In this document: positions 46,351 to 59,276 of the stretch, piece after piece
Position numbering within the stretch: position 1 is the first letter of the stretch
How the letters are laid out: the number at the start of each line of letters is the position of its first letter
DNA from: Malaya genurostris
Taxonomy: Eukaryota > Arthropoda > Insecta > Diptera > Culicidae
Direction of reading: 5' to 3'
Assembly (NCBI RefSeq): GCF_030247185.1
Contig: NC_080571.1
Coordinates: 32,662,753-32,726,752 of the forward strand
DNA: 64,000 bases
Made by a program: the position numbers and the translations under genes
Notes under the pieces: model-generated
Database searches by the model: none
Told to the model about the DNA's origin: nothing
The model's input: the letters and a program-made list of their open reading frames with translations, nothing else

Positions 46351-49300
46351 TTTGCAATCTCAATTGGTCCAGATCAATCACGGAGTAGCAACACACGGGC
46401 GGTCTCTAATGCTAATGCTAATGCTAATATTGAAAATACAAAATTGTTCAACAAAATCGACATTGTCCCCTTCAAAATACTACCCATCGATTGCAACACA
46501 TTTATTGTTGTTTGCCCACAAATGTGGTCTTTTTCGGCAAATTGCTTCACACAAATATCTCATAACGCCCAAATAATACTACTTGTTGACAGTCTGGCCT
46601 TGAGGAAGGAATTCATGATACACAACTCCCTTGTAATCAATGAAAACTGTGAGCATCGCCTACCGCTTCTCTCATCATCATTCACAGCTTCACGGCCACT
46701 TCTGAAACGTTCGTGCTACTGATAAACGACTGTTTTCTTCAGGGTATCGTTGTCGAAACAATCTTTCAATATTTGCAAAGTCGTCGAACCATTGAAAGCA
46801 TTTTCAACGCAAAATCTAATGCAAACTCGTTGTTGCAAATTCAATTCTACTTCAATTTCAATTTGTACTACTTTTTGATCAAGGTTGTAAATCGGCATTG
46901 CCAATCATTTGTATTGACTTCAAGCGCTGCAAAGTTAGACCAGCAGCAAACGAAATTGAAATCGTGCTTAAGGAACGAATGCATCTAAACGTTAATGATG
47001 TAAATGAGATTCAATGATAAGGCAAACCTTGCACTGAAACTACGTAAAGGACATCTTCAAACAAAAACAAGAAGAACCGTCCAACACAAGATATTTCGAA
47101 GCCACATAGAAATTTTCTTGAAGATGCGTTCGGAGGACTGACTTTACTTTTTAGTCATTATTTTATTCTCCGGCCAAAAGTTGCTGTGTGCGCACGATGA
47201 TTTAAAACACGATGTTCGAACTTGTATACTGCGCTTGTGTACAAACTTGAGTACGATTCACCGTGTAAAAACTTAAACGTGGGAGGCGGTGTTCAAGTGA
47301 GTGTAAAAATGTTTGTGCGCATCGTTCACATGCTGCACCTATAAGACTCGGGAACAGTTATAAAATCTCAATTGCAATATTAGGAATATCACCTAATTAA
47401 TGGATTATGCGTGTTTACTTTGTAGTAGATTGGGCATTGATTGGAAATATTAGGAATATCACCTAATTAAGACATTTTTAAAAACATTAACTTAACAAAA
47501 TAATTCGTATGACAAATGGGCTATAATTTTTTTGTGAAAAATAAAAAAAAAACCCGCTTCAAATCTTCGAATTTTTGGACCTCCGAAAAAGTTTGAGCCC
47601 GAAGAAACTTCCCCCTTTCTTTTCCCCTCTCGATGGCCCTGCACTGAAAGTCTTATTTTACCGATAAGCTTAAATGATATTGGTTTGCTACAGTTCTGCA
47701 CAGAAAGAAATAATGAGATTTGCATGACATGTAAATCAATAGTAACACGGAATAGACATGAGTTGAATCGAAAGATTGATTGAAAACCATCATCGATGCA
47801 AAACTAAAATGGATTACGTTAGACTTTCAATAAATAGAACTGTATTTTTCAATTAATGCTTAGTTTTGTATATGTGAATGAAAATAGATCTAAATGAAGG
47901 CTCCTCGTCTGAGAAGATCGGAAAAATTTGGTTCTTGAGAAAAATGCTTTTTAGAAAATATTCATTTATATTTTTCAATCTGATCTCTGATTAAACAGAA
48001 TTAAAGACTGATATTCGATCGTGATTTAAAACTTTCTCTTCTCAAAACAAATTCATTCTCAATTTGAATCATAAACATAAACAGCACATATCTTTGGTAG
48101 AATAACCGAATTCTGATTATTAAATTGAATCTATTTTCAACGTTGAACTCAGTTTATCAGTGAACGCACTCGGTTGATTCTCACGACTAGATATGTTGGG
48201 ATTGTGTTCGCCACTGGAAGAAACATGGTATGCAAATTTTCCGTATGTTAACTTCTCCGACCCGTAAGACGACGCACGTACGGTAATCAGCCAGTGTACC
48301 GTCAATCATCTCGAGTACTTGAAGTTTCTCTAGTTCACGTATCTGTATGTGCTTCGATTTCGCTGCACGTCGGAACGGAACCTGGAACAATTTCCAAGAA
48401 CCAATAAATCACTTCGAGACAAACACGTTGCAAGCTCTCGACCCTGGCTCGGCGGACTGCGCCATTCCAGCGTGAAATGTAATTAAATGTACGTTCCTTC
48501 GTCGACCGTCGTCTATCTCATCCCAGCAAAAGGGATCGCAGCATTTTCCCCCTGGAACTGCCGAACCTTCGATGATGCTGCACGATAACTTAATTAATTT
48601 GCGATCCGCTCGCTGCCTGACTCTTCTGTCCCGCAAATCCCGGTGTCGTCGTCGTCGTCGCACCGGTAGCACTACAGCTGGGCTCCGAAAACGGGGTCAA
48701 TCGAATGTTTAAGCTTCACCGAAGCTTCTCCATTAACTCGAGTTTGGAAGGGATTCCCCGGCACAAAAGCATAGGATTATCGCATTGGCATACAGATCCG
48801 GTGCCATTCCGCTGCTGTTGCTGCTGCTGCTGCCTGGCAGGAAGATGACTGGCACTGGCGTACGATAAACTTGTGATTCGAAATGTTTCCGTTTTTCGGG
48901 TGCAGGTTCCCAGTGAAGCGGAAACAGTTTCAGCCTGGGAATCGCAATTGCCGAGAAGGGTTGAATATTAAATTCAAGGTTGCTGTCCCCTTTAATCTTC
49001 CCGGGTCCGTAAAGCGGATACTTTTCGTCGATTGATTGAACCGTCGATGGAGTGGAACAACGACTTCATCGGGATGAATGCGCAACTGAGCGACCGATTT
49101 ACCGAGGATCAGGTTCGGCTATGATACTATATGAATGGGAAATTCCGTTCACCGAAGGAATCAGGTTTCTTGCAGGGGACACAAATTTGTCTTTCTACTT
49201 TCAAGAGGGTTTACTTGAAAATTGATGAAACCAATTTAATTAACAGGCCGATCTATGTTCAGACATCTCATTTAGAGTCGATTGTTTGAAAGAGACTGTT

Positions 49301-51307
49301 GGATGCGATGACAGCAGGAATATTTCAACACGACCCTTGACAACTAGTTCATTATTACTAACGAAATTCAATACCCCGGAGACTGTTCAGCCACCCCCCA
49401 TTCACATCATCGGCACTGCTTAAGGTAGGTAATCGGTTTGGCCTCTTTTCGGCTTCACACCTATCAGCACTTCCACCGATTTGCTCATCTTCGAAGGCGG
49501 GTGTTGGTTGTGATTTCACAACTACCTCGAATCTACACCGATCTGTTAGACTTGCCCGGGTGGGGGCTTTTTTTTCTGTCGGTCGATGCATAATAATATT
49601 TGAAATCTTACGACCCCTTCAACGCCTGAACTTTGCCTCAGCTCATACTTGAAGCAATTTTTGCAACTACAATCTTGACGCTAGGCACCTTGGCCCCGAA
49701 GTTCTTATCTCATCGACGGTTGGCGGCGGTGGTGCGCAATTGTGTTACCTTGCGAATTCCGGATGGATGCGATCATCGTAATCATCATCTTTGTGAGCTC
49801 TTCAACGCCACAATGCCCCTTAGATATGTATATTTATTTCTAGATACAGGATTTGACTCCCAGCAGACAGTCAAGAGTGCTTTTTATGACTGTTCCACCT
49901 GACCTACGTGAGGGTTCCGGTGTTCGATTTGATGAGGGTCACACTAGAATGAGTTCTTCTGATTTCATGAAAATTGTGTGTACGCCTGTTGTGTGTACGC
50001 CGAATAAAATATGGGTCCAGGTTATAACAATCGTTTTCCGATGGGTACAGAAATTCACTATTGCAAAAGGAAAAGCTTTTCGATTAGTCCTCTGCGATAG
50101 TTTCCAAAAGCCGCATCAGTCAATGACAGCTTCCCTTTGTTTACATTCTTTTTCATTAATTAACATGCCGTGTTCAAACGTTTACCTTTCACGATTTAGT
50201 ACAAAACAAAGAGAAACTCACGCCAACTGATGCTTTGCCGATTGATTGTTCAATCATAATGATTAATTCGATGTTGATTTACTGAGGATTCGATCTCCCT
50301 CCAATGCAACTGACTGATTTTTTCCAGAAAAAAAGAAAATTTTCATCTTTTCTCGTGAACTTTAATATCGTGATTCGTGACTGACTTACTAAATTTTATC
50401 TCAATCAAGCGCTCATTTCGTACCCAGAGTACTGCCTCGCCTTAATGCGATGTGTGCTTCAAATGGATTCAAAAACTTCGATCGATGTGCAGGCCCATAC
50501 TCAGGATTTCGTTTCGGGAGGGACCCTCAGATCAAAAAATAATGTTATGTTATAAGATTGCTTATGTACATAATTATCGATGCGCCTTTTATCGGCATTT
50601 CCACCGAAACTGTTATTATTGAGTATTGAAATAAAATTTATGACTGTGCCCGAGAGAAGGTTATGGTATTACATTTCCTAACGTTTATTGTAGAGATGGA
50701 AATAAGCTCATTTTGCGCACGAAAATGTGAATCAAGATTTCCAATTGTGAATCAAAAAACTGAACATCGTGAATTAAAAAATTTCCTTGTAAAAACCAAC
50801 GCATTTGCTCTGAAAGTACCGGCTAAGATTTTATCCGGTTATCCCATTCGAAACTTTTTGCCGGATTCTTGCACTAAAAATGGCTTTAAACGTTTTCTGT
50901 TCTGGAAAGTTCAAGTCTGATTTTGGCATACAAAGTATTAATTCGGTTTTCATATTCGAAACTACTTAAAGGGGCTTTCAACGATAAGTTACACTTTTCA
51001 GCCGTTTACTTTTTGAAATCTGCTGTGTTTCAAACAGTATCACACACAGAGATTTTTTGATAAAAAGCTTTGGAGATTAATGTTTCGTTCATGTTAACTT
51101 GAATATGTGTATTAGGTCGCTGAATTTTTTTAGACTCAAAACAAAATTATTATGAATTGAATTTTATTCAGATCCAACTTCCGATTCTGCAATTCCAGAA
51201 TTATGAGGTTATCAAGCTCATGGTTATTCACCTGCCATAAAAATGAACACTCACACATTTCAAATTACCTTCTGCGTCGAATAATTAAACAGAATAAGGA
51301 ATATATT
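46351..51307. other. Low-repeat, host-like sequence, no gene recognised
   Basis: 48.1-49.6 kb is GC-richer, with short trinucleotide runs (GTCGTCGTCGTCGTCG near 48650, CTGCTGTTGCTGCTGCTGCT near 48812). These could belong to a host exon or UTR, but the frames there are interrupted and carry no domain. 50490-50530 is a single GGATTTCGTTTCGGGAGGG end like those at 8.8 and 14.0 kb. A 24-bp repeat lies at 47381 and 47444. I see no supportable exon. Confidence 0.4.
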
Positions 51308-53205
51308 TAAAAAAACGTGTTTAATCCACCTAGCAGTGAGATGATACCTATTTTTATCAATCCGCATGTGTTTTTTGCATGAATATTCTTCGGTGTTTAA
51401 GTTTTCATGACATTATTTTAATGACCCTCGTTTTAAGCGACAATTTGAGATTTTAATCACTCATTACTCTGTAATGTCGAAACTGCAAATCGGATCGAAT
51501 TTGAATCTAGAAGTGTGATAATCGATTAAACATGCCATGATATGTAAGTTCCACTCTAGAGTTTACGGTAATTTAAGGTAATTCCAGAGCCGGTATTCAG
51601 GAACCAGCATAACCCAAACCGATTCGTATGGCCATATGACGAATAAATTACAACAGTTTTGAGTTCAACTTTGAAGCTTTTCGGGATTGTCATCTTCTAT
51701 ATCGGTTTGAATTTTAAAAATTCATCATCATGTAATTCGAGAACCGGAAGTCATAATTGGATAAAATAATTAATTTTTGTATATAAGTTTGTTTTAATTA
51801 AAATTTTTGTTTCTGAAATTTGATTAGGCTTTTTTGAGAAAACGATTGAGCTTTGAGAAACGATTTTATACTGGAACCGGAATTCTAAAAGCGGTATGGC
51901 CGAAGTCAAATAAATTCACCTGAGTAGCTGTACACTTTACATTTGTTTCAAAACATTTGAAAATCAGTTAAGACATCTTTGAGAGATCATAGCACGAATT
52001 AAATTTTTAGGTGCCTTCTGATCGACAACTGAATACCACTAAAACTGAAAAAAGTTAATTTTTTTATCGACTATCCAAATCTGCTAACCCGATAAACCTG
52101 ATTAAATTATGTGGAACAGACATTTTTATACAATCCCCGAAACCGGAAGTTGGATCTGACTGAAAAGCAAGATGTTTTATAGAACTTTGAAACTTTTCAT
52201 TTGAATCTTAGATGATTCTTAGATTTCATTTGCATCTTAGATCGGTTCAGCCATCTTCAAGAAAAATGAGTTACACAATTTTGATTTCGTTTCACATATC
52301 ATCCTGTAGTTCCGAAACCAGAGGTCGGAACCAAACATAATGCAGGAACTTTGTTTGGGAGCATACGACTTTTCGTATGAATCTGAATTTGTAGAAAAGA
52401 AATTTTCCGAGAAAATTAATTGAAGTTATTTGTCACACACGCATTTGCTGATCTCGACGAACTGATTCGAATGGTATATGGATGTTATGTTGTTCCAGCA
52501 TTTATTGCTGTAAGTAGTTTAAAACAAAATAATTAAAAAAAATTCTGCCATCATCTGGTTTATATATGTCATATTCGAACGATTATGTTGCCAAAAACGA
52601 GCCGTGCCAAAATCGGTCCGAGGCTAAATGTCATGAAAAAGAATGCTGTACACAATCCTTTTGGTTCTTAGAAACAATTGTATGTAACAGCATTTCTTTG
52701 TCATACAGCGCTCAAAACTCCTACTGCTGGAATAGGGGGAAAAGTCGCTTACAGAAAAATTTCGATATCTCCGTTAAAAATGGACGGATTTTAACAATCT
52801 ATGGCTTGTTGGATAGGTATTACCGTGTGGAATCTAAGTCTGAAAACATATTCTGTTTTCAAGGTCAATTGTGACAGATACTGTCAAAAAACTGAAAATT
52901 TTGACATAAAACTTTGTATAACTCAAAAAGTAAACATCCGATCTCAAAACCATTCAATAGCGTTTTGGGTGACGGGGAGACCTTTCATTTGCGACTAGTT
53001 TGATGAAAATCGGTCCAGCCATCTCTGAGATCTCGACCTCTTAGTTGACAACACACATACGGACACACACACATACACACACACAGACATTTGCTCAGTT
53101 TGTCGAGCTGAATCGATTGGTATATGTCATTCGGCCCTCCGGGCCTCGGAAAAATTTTCGAAAGTTTGAGCGAATTCTATACCTATTTTTTATATATATA
53201 AAAAT
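51308..53205 (+). repeat. Family-2 dispersed repeat, copy c (~1.9 kb)
   Basis: Same ends and landmark order as copies a and b: TTAATCCACCTAGCAGTGAG, AGAGCCGGTATTCAGGAACC, CTGAGATCTCGACCTCTTAG, short CA tract at 53045-53088, GGCCCTCCGGGCCTCGG, CGAATTCTATACCTATTTTT. Closest in sequence to copy b. Confidence 0.85.
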
Positions 53206-54441
53206 AGGTAAAAATGCGATATTCATTTGTAAAAGGTCCTGCAGCTCAATTCTTAAACTTTACGTGTTTGGATGGTGCGTTTGAATTGCCGTAGCAAAAC
53301 CTGCACTCCTGTTGCTTCTGTTTATGATATTCTAGCTAAAAAGGGTAATATTAATCAGCTGCGTAGCATAACGGTACTGCTGAATAAATTTCAAATACTA
53401 CTCACCTAACGAGCCTAAAATTATTGATATCGGATAATTCATATCCGAGAAAATTGAGCGGTAATCAGTTTTGACGTTTACGTCACTTATACCATTATAT
53501 TACCGGAACCGTCAGAGACAACCATTTGAACTTCAAAACTGTTTAATGAACCCAAAGTAGCATTAGAACGAGCCTAACTTTATTAAAATATTGATTCCGA
53601 ATCAAACAGTGATACTGATAACGAAGAAGACATTTTTAAACTCCAAGTAAAATCAAAATTTATCTCATCAAAAGTCATACATTTCAAAATTCATTATAAT
53701 ATCTACAATAAATATGTGATATGAAATGATAATACTGACTATTTTTATTTACTGTGAATCAAACAAATTGGCTATTTAGACCGCTGGTTTATTGTCATGC
53801 CATTTCAGTCACATATGTCTAAGACCTTTCATATGTCCATTTCTAGAGTAATTCACAAGACTTGTGATAGATTTAGTGGTCCGAGATAGCACTCTTACTA
53901 GGATTCGACGGAAAACGTATTCTAATTTTGTAGTTGATGGCCATACAACATTACGGAGATAAAGTCTTAAATTCCAAAACAAAACTTACATCGAATTCTC
54001 ATAGATGACTTAAGAATTGGGAACAGATAATACTTCGAAAGGGCCAAATTAGGTGAACAAGGTGGATGAAAAAAACCGACACATTAAACCTTTCCTCCAG
54101 GCATTTGTGCTGCTTTGAAGCACGACTTCAGTTCATCATCGGATAATCATTTTGTTATCTAAGGTATAATAAAGGATCCAGCCAAACAAGTACTCCAAGT
54201 GCACTTGCCTTAGTCTTCTTCGTCCAAAAAAAATAGTATTTGCGCGATCCAGTGCCAGGATAACTTTCACATCTGCAGAATTTTGCCCTACTATGGTAAG
54301 CTCGCGCACTTTTTCTTCCAGTGTTTCTAATTTCAGGTGAGAACATGGCCTCCCCTCTGAGTACGTGCCTGTTGACGTGCGTTAATTTTTTTTGTAATTT
54401 GAATATAAACTTCAAGGGCTAGGCCTAAAAGTTAGCTTGCA
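53206..54441. other. No intact gene; possible decayed transposase piece
   Basis: On the minus strand near 54020-54090 the frame FHPPCSPNLALSKYYLF resembles the third catalytic block of mariner transposases, with the aspartate changed to asparagine. An open stretch at 54155-54415 (minus) is next to it but has no recognised motif. Nothing else found. Confidence 0.3.
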
Positions 54442-55617
54442 CACGGAACGACCGAAATTAGCTCTGCGCCTAATTCGTATTACTGTTTTTGAATTAGTTG
54501 ATTTTAACAACAAAATTTCCAAAATAACTATAAAATTAGTTAAAATTTAGAATTTACTGCGCTGAAAAAAACTCTTATTTTTAGAGAATGTGTTTAGTTG
54601 GCGAATATTCTGGACACAAACCAGCAATATTTCAATCCAACACGAAATTCTCATTGACAACTAATTTCGTTATTAAAATCAGAAACTTTGATTCTATTTA
54701 TCTATCACCGTCATTACTGAAGGACAGCAGTGTCAAAGCAAAACAATCCATTAAAAAGCTCAAAGGGACAGTCTTGTTGAAACTGCTCGCAAATTGTTTA
54801 GATGTTTTTCGCATGTGTTACGATATATCCCTATATAAATTTCTAAACCGATATGTAAAAATGACGTAAACTGTTAGTGGAAAGTGTATTTATTCAGAAT
54901 TTGTGCGCAGTTGAAGCGATTGTGGGTAATAATGTTTTTACGCGAAACAGTGAAGTGAGTTTCGAATGTTGCACTCTAATTGTACACGTCAAATGATGTT
55001 TTTTTGTATATTCTCATTCCGGGCTACGCCGTCCGGTGTACTACTTGTATTCGGTTTTTGTTTTCCGAGTGCTCAAAGTTTTCAGTGGGAGAGTCGATTT
55101 CGCGAAGTCGAATGAAGAAAACAGCGATTTAGAAGTAAAATTTTTCAAAAAGAAGTTTATGTTTCGCTTATGTCTTTTTCTCCAATACATCATCGTATTT
55201 ATACCTGCAAATATAGAAAAGATAACCGCGACTGAAATTTTTTTCGGTAGTAGTGTGCCATCTAGTGGCTAGTAGTCATTACGGTGTTAACGAGCGCCAT
55301 ATAGCTGCTGATTGCAGAAACCAATTCAACCATTTATGTTGGTTGAATACAACGTTTAATTTCTCTAATTCAACTAAAAAATTAGTTGAATGGATATGAA
55401 GCGTGCCTTAGCTAAGAAATGACAGCACGTTTAATTGGTGAATTCAACTAAAAAAAATAGCCATTTCAACAAATATTTTATTATTATTAAGAGAATTAGA
55501 ATTAAAAAATCTAAATCAGCAAAAGTAAGATTTTTTTAGTTGTCTCAAAAAATAACTAACTAAAATCAGAAAATCAACTAATTTTTTCGCCAAAATGCTA
55601 ATTTCGGTCTTTCCGTG
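54442..55617. mobile_element. TIR element (CACGGAAmGACCGAAATTAGC ends), ~1.2 kb
   Basis: The left end CACGGAACGACCGAAATTAG and the right end, reversed, CACGGAAAGACCGAAATTAG are inverted with one difference. Both subterminal regions are rich in AATTAGTTGAATT/CAACTAATTTT words in inverted sense. No target duplication could be fixed and no transposase motif is seen in its short frames, so it is probably non-autonomous. Confidence 0.65.
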
Positions 55618-55860
55618 CACACCTCATTCAAGACAGTCGACAAAATAGGTCGCTTACGGCCGGAACGGCGGGAACAAACAACCTAGTAGTAGGGATGTCC
55701 GATACCGAGTCGATACTTTGAGGTATCGATACTTTTTTTCAAGAAACGAGTATTTTTGGTATCGATATAGCATCAGAGCGATACTGTTAGTATCGATACT
55801 TTTGGTCTCGATCCTTATAGTATCGCAACGGATTAAAGTCAATTCCCATTACGACGTAAT

Positions 55861-56010
55861 TTTTTTTTGTTTCAATTACAGAGGCTTTAACCTTAAGGTC
55901 ATTCACCTCTTCGGGCCACAAAAACTTTCTAAGACTATGTTCAGGGTAGGGAATCGCACCCAGGTGGGCTGCGTGAAAGGCATCGACTAACCCATCCCAC
56001 AATACCCGTC
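55861..56010 (-). mobile_element. tRNA-derived SINE, Feilai-like, minus strand, inside the hAT element
   Basis: Poly-T at 55861 is the reversed A tail. On the minus strand it reads GGGATGGGTTAGTCGATGCC, CACCTGGGTGCGATTCCC (decayed B box) and GGCCCGAAGAGGTGAATGAC, matching the copy at 36401. The 5' boundary (right side here) is approximate and a target duplication was not resolved. Confidence 0.8.
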
Positions 56011-56043
56011 CCTAATTGAACTTTTTTTTTCTTCGGATTTGAC

Positions 56044-56319
56044 GAAGCGCCAGGCTCGTGCATGGATTGGTATGACGTAGACTAGCCGTTGTTGAAATTT
56101 GTTCTCGACAATCTCGCTTCTTGCACTGAAAGAAATGAACGAAAACCATCAACAAAACACGCACATAAAGGCCATACTCTCAGAGGATTCAAACATTTCA
56201 ATATTTCACACTCATTGCACTCTCTCAGCGCGCCTGTGGGATGACGCGAGATTGTCGAGTACGAATTTCAACGAGCGCTAGTCCACGTCATACCAATACA
56301 TGCGCGAGCCTGGTGCTTC
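56044..56319. mobile_element. Foldback/MITE-like element, 74-bp inverted arms
   Basis: The arms 56044-56117 and 56246-56319 have equal length and are reverse complements with few mismatches (GAAGCGCCAGGCTCGTGCAT on the left, the reverse of GCGCGAGCCTGGTGCTTC on the right). They flank ~128 bp without coding potential. It lies inside the hAT element beside the SINE. Confidence 0.8.
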
Positions 56320-56529
56320 CGTTCCGTCCGTCCCTGGTCCCGTGGTAATAATAATAGTAGTTCAATTTAAACCGCAAAATTAGCACTGACGAGCCGAAAA
56401 AAAAGAATATGTGCTTTTGCACAAACCAACGAAACTAATAAATGTTCAATAGGAATTGGCTTTTAGTGTAGTATCCGTGTATCTACATAAAGGTTATGAT
56501 ATGAATTTTTTTGAGAAAATAAGTAAAAT

Positions 56530-56645
56530 ATGAAATTCTTTGAAGTGGATCAAAAGTCACGAAAGGCGAGATGCAATCTATGTGGCAAGAAATATGCGTA
56601 TACTAGTTTCACAACAAATTTATGGAAAAACTTCTGCTGCTCAAG
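56530..56645 (+). pseudogene. BED zinc-finger fragment of a hAT transposase
   Basis: MKFFEVDQKSRKARCNLCGK then KYAYTSFTTNLWKNF shows the BED pattern: an aromatic start, CxxC, and a TTNL block; the histidines that should follow are replaced. About 38 residues remain and nothing of the hAT catalytic domain is present. BED fingers bind DNA at the transposon ends in this family. Its position inside hAT-type termini supports the call. Confidence 0.7.
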
Positions 56646-56775
56646 TATCAATTGATACTTACAGGTATCGATACTTTATTGCCTTTTGATACCATGTATC
56701 GATACCCAACATTTTGGTATCCCGATACCCTAGGTATCGATACTTTACCTTCCGAGTACCATCCCTACCTAGTAG

Positions 56776-57150
56776 TGTAATGATATCTTTCGCATATCAT
56801 TCATATTTTCATAAATATTGCTTAAAACCTATTCTCAATCCACCTAATGGTGTGATAACGCCTTTCTCTTTCATCGAACAGTCTCACTAAAATATGGTTT
56901 GTTCGTTTATAGAAATAATTTCTGACAGTAATTTGGACTCATTTTTGACACCTCATTGATTCAGGTAGTTCACAAAATTTGTTTTCTATAATACTATACC
57001 AGTCCTATTTGAAACATTTTTAAACACTGTACCCGGTAATGCCAAAACCGGAAACTGACGGCAGGTATGATGGAATTCGGTTTGTTAAACCATCAACTAA
57101 CATAATTAAATAATGAAACAGTTTTGAGCCTGATTTAAAATAATTTTCAA
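56776..57150 (-). repeat. Two family-1 repeat ends, reversed, diverged
   Basis: The first continues the hAT target (AGTGTAATGATATCTTTCGC). The second starts at ~56828 with AAACCTATTCTCAATCCACC then TAATGGTGTGATAACGCC. Monomer-like words (ACCCGGTAATGCCAAAACCGG) follow to ~57100. Confidence 0.6.
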
Positions 57151-58382
57151 GTTTTTTTTTGCACCGTCGTTTCAAGTGATTGTTTCCAAATAACATTTTG
57201 GGTACCTTCCGGCAAGGATGGCTTTTATCGTATCAAAGGACGCTAAATAGCAACGCTTCCCACGATTTAATCAGTGCCATCAAAGAGAGACGGATATCAT
57301 CGCAGCAACAAAAACCCGGCATGGTTCATTTAACATAGAATAGATACCAGTGCGAGAGCGAAATTCTCTCTGAAGTAATAAACTGTCTATGAAAATGTAT
57401 GTGAATGCTGCTCCACACAAGGGTTTTGGAATATTGCAACCTAGTATGAGAATCATCAAGTCGAATCGTCGGTTCGATTTTCTACGATAGTTGTCAACTT
57501 GCGATTCTCTCTTCGTAAATTCAACACAGCACCAATCATTATCAGACTGTAATTTTTTTAAGGGCCGTAGAAAAATTCTCTCGCGGTTCATGTATTGAGA
57601 GACTCGAGTTATTGTAGCATCTTCTACCGGATTGAAAATGTTGTATACAATATAGATGAATATCGAGCAGCTTCTATAAATTATGGGCAATCACCAACAT
57701 TGCCTTCCGGGATTGAAAACAAAATACCGGCATAACTGAAATAAGTCTATTAGGTTTTGGTACGTCATGGATACCGATTTGTGCTAGAGTGAGTATGACT
57801 TTTTTAATTGTTTTACTTTCCCCATTCAGCTCATCAGTACATTAGCAGATTATGTTAGACTGCTAATGCCCCCTAGCGGATTAACATAATCCTCTAAGCA
57901 TACGTAAAGTAATTACTATTTGCAACCAGGGTTGACACATTTAAATCTGCATTTTTCTAGAAGAAAAATCTGTAAGTCTGTATCGGAGGATTAAAAACCT
58001 GTATTAAAAATTAGTATATGAAAGTGATAAGAAATCGAATTACAACGGAATGAAAAAGTCTTTAGTACCCAAATTAAAAAAAAAAACTAAAACTTTTCTT
58101 GGTCCGAATTTTATGATGTTGTAGTTGGAAAAACGCTGAAGTTATTTTTTGCGTTTGAGCCTCTCGAAATGATGTTTTGATGGAAAACTTTTAGAATAGA
58201 ATCTAAAAGTGAGAACCTGGTGTGATTATTTTCATTTTCGTTTATTAGGTATAATTCCATGTGCAATTACTCTTTTTTACTACCTAACGTTATGACCGAC
58301 GCCATCTTAGCAGAAGCGATTTTTGAAAGCATAAAGAATTAGGTTACACATTAGGGGGCCTTGATATTCTTTAATATGTATT
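57151..58382. other. No gene recognised
   Basis: The longest frame is 136 codons on the minus strand (57280-57690, MPIIYRSCSIFIYIVYN...). It has no domain, signal or context to support it and I regard it as unproven. The rest is AT-rich. Confidence 0.35.
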
Positions 58383-58384
58383 AG

Positions 58385-59274
58385 GGGTGCAACTTTGCTT
58401 CCGCCGTTTTTTTTTTTCAAAATTCAAAGCTTTATTGCGAAAAAGTGCTTACAGATGTATTATTCAAAGTATTGTCCGTCGCTAGCGACAACATTCTCCC
58501 ATCATTCCGGAAATTTTCGGATCCCGGCTCGAAAAAAGGAGTCCTTTTCAACGCTATCCATGAAGGAATCCATTTTTCCAACTCTTCGAAGGATTGAAAA
58601 TGTTGATCTGCCAGGCCGTGTGCCATCGAACGGAATAAGTGGAAGTCAGAAGGGGCGACATCTGGGGAATATGGCGTGTGTGGTAAGATTTCCCATTTCA
58701 GCGTTTCCAGGTACTTTTGCGACGTGAGGCCGAGCATTGTCGTGTTGGAGGATGACTTTGCCATGTCGCTCTTGATACTGTGGCCGCTTTTCTTTTAGCG
58801 CGCGACTGAGACGCATCAGTTGGGTTAGGTAGCGATCTCCTGTGATGGTTTCACCCGGTTTTAAGAGCTCGCAGTAAATTTTTATTCATCGTTTTTTCTC
58901 TTCCACCATCATGTTTGTCTTCGACTTTGAAATCACCATTTTTAAAACGTTGAAACCACTCTCGACACGTTCTTTTACTCAGGGCAGCATCACCGTAAGT
59001 TTCTGGAAGCATTCGATGCGCTTCATTTGCATTTCTTTTCGAATTGTAACAGAAAAGTAAAACTTCCCGCAAATGGCGAGAATTGGGCACATAAACAGAC
59101 ATTTTCGAGCGTGAATAATACGAAAACAAGAACAACTGTCACTGAAACGGCGATGACAATTCGTTAGGCACTGTACACACTCACTTTAAAAGCATTATTA
59201 TCTATGTCTTTTGACCAGCTTCAGCCGGTACAGCCACCTATCGGAAAACGGCGGAAGCAAAGTTGTACACCTGA
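58385..59274 (-). mobile_element. mariner element, 890 bp, internally deleted
   Basis: TA on both sides (58383-58384, 59275-59276). Inverted ends share CAACTTTGCTTCCGCCGTTTT (21 bases written as CAACTTTGCTTCCGCCG plus TTTT). Same family as the fragment at 28389-28881. The right-hand TA is also the left target dinucleotide of the neighbouring element, so the two abut. Confidence 0.9.
58432..59102 (-). pseudogene. mariner transposase, internal deletion and frameshift
   Basis: Starts MSVYVPNSRHLREVLLFCYN, a mariner helix-turn-helix start, then YGDAALSKRTCREWFQRFKN and DFKVEDKHDGG. A deletion skips the linker and first catalytic aspartate and joins to the ELLKPGET region out of frame. VILQHDNARPHVAK (second aspartate) and LPHTPYSPDVAPSDFHLFRS (third) are present but need a frameshift to connect. 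The C-terminal block HFQSFEELEKWIPSWIALKR is present. Inactive. Confidence 0.85.
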
Positions 59275-59276
59275 TA

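Larger units (their letters stand above)
55690..56767 (+). mobile_element. hAT-type element with GGTATCGATAC subterminal repeats and BED-finger remnant
   Basis: An exact 8-bp target duplication CCTAGTAG lies on both sides (55682-55689, 56768-56775). The ends are inverted TAGGGATG, as in hAT elements. Many GGTATCGATAC copies sit in both subterminal regions. The interior holds a SINE, a foldback element and a BED zinc-finger fragment. The element itself landed in the CCACCTAGTGGTGTAATGAT end of a family-1 repeat. Confidence 0.9.

Noticed and set aside
46282..46722. 146-codon open frame
   Set aside because: It overlaps a dispersed repeat, has a low-complexity Asn/Ala run from a GCTAAT repeat, and shows no domain.
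48637..48840. Host exon with trinucleotide (GTC/CTG) runs
   Set aside because: Neither strand gives a sustained frame with splice signals; left as low-repeat non-coding sequence.
57280..57690. 136-codon minus-strand open frame
   Set aside because: No recognisable domain or context; its length is within chance for AT-rich DNA of this size. Recorded as unproven rather than annotated.
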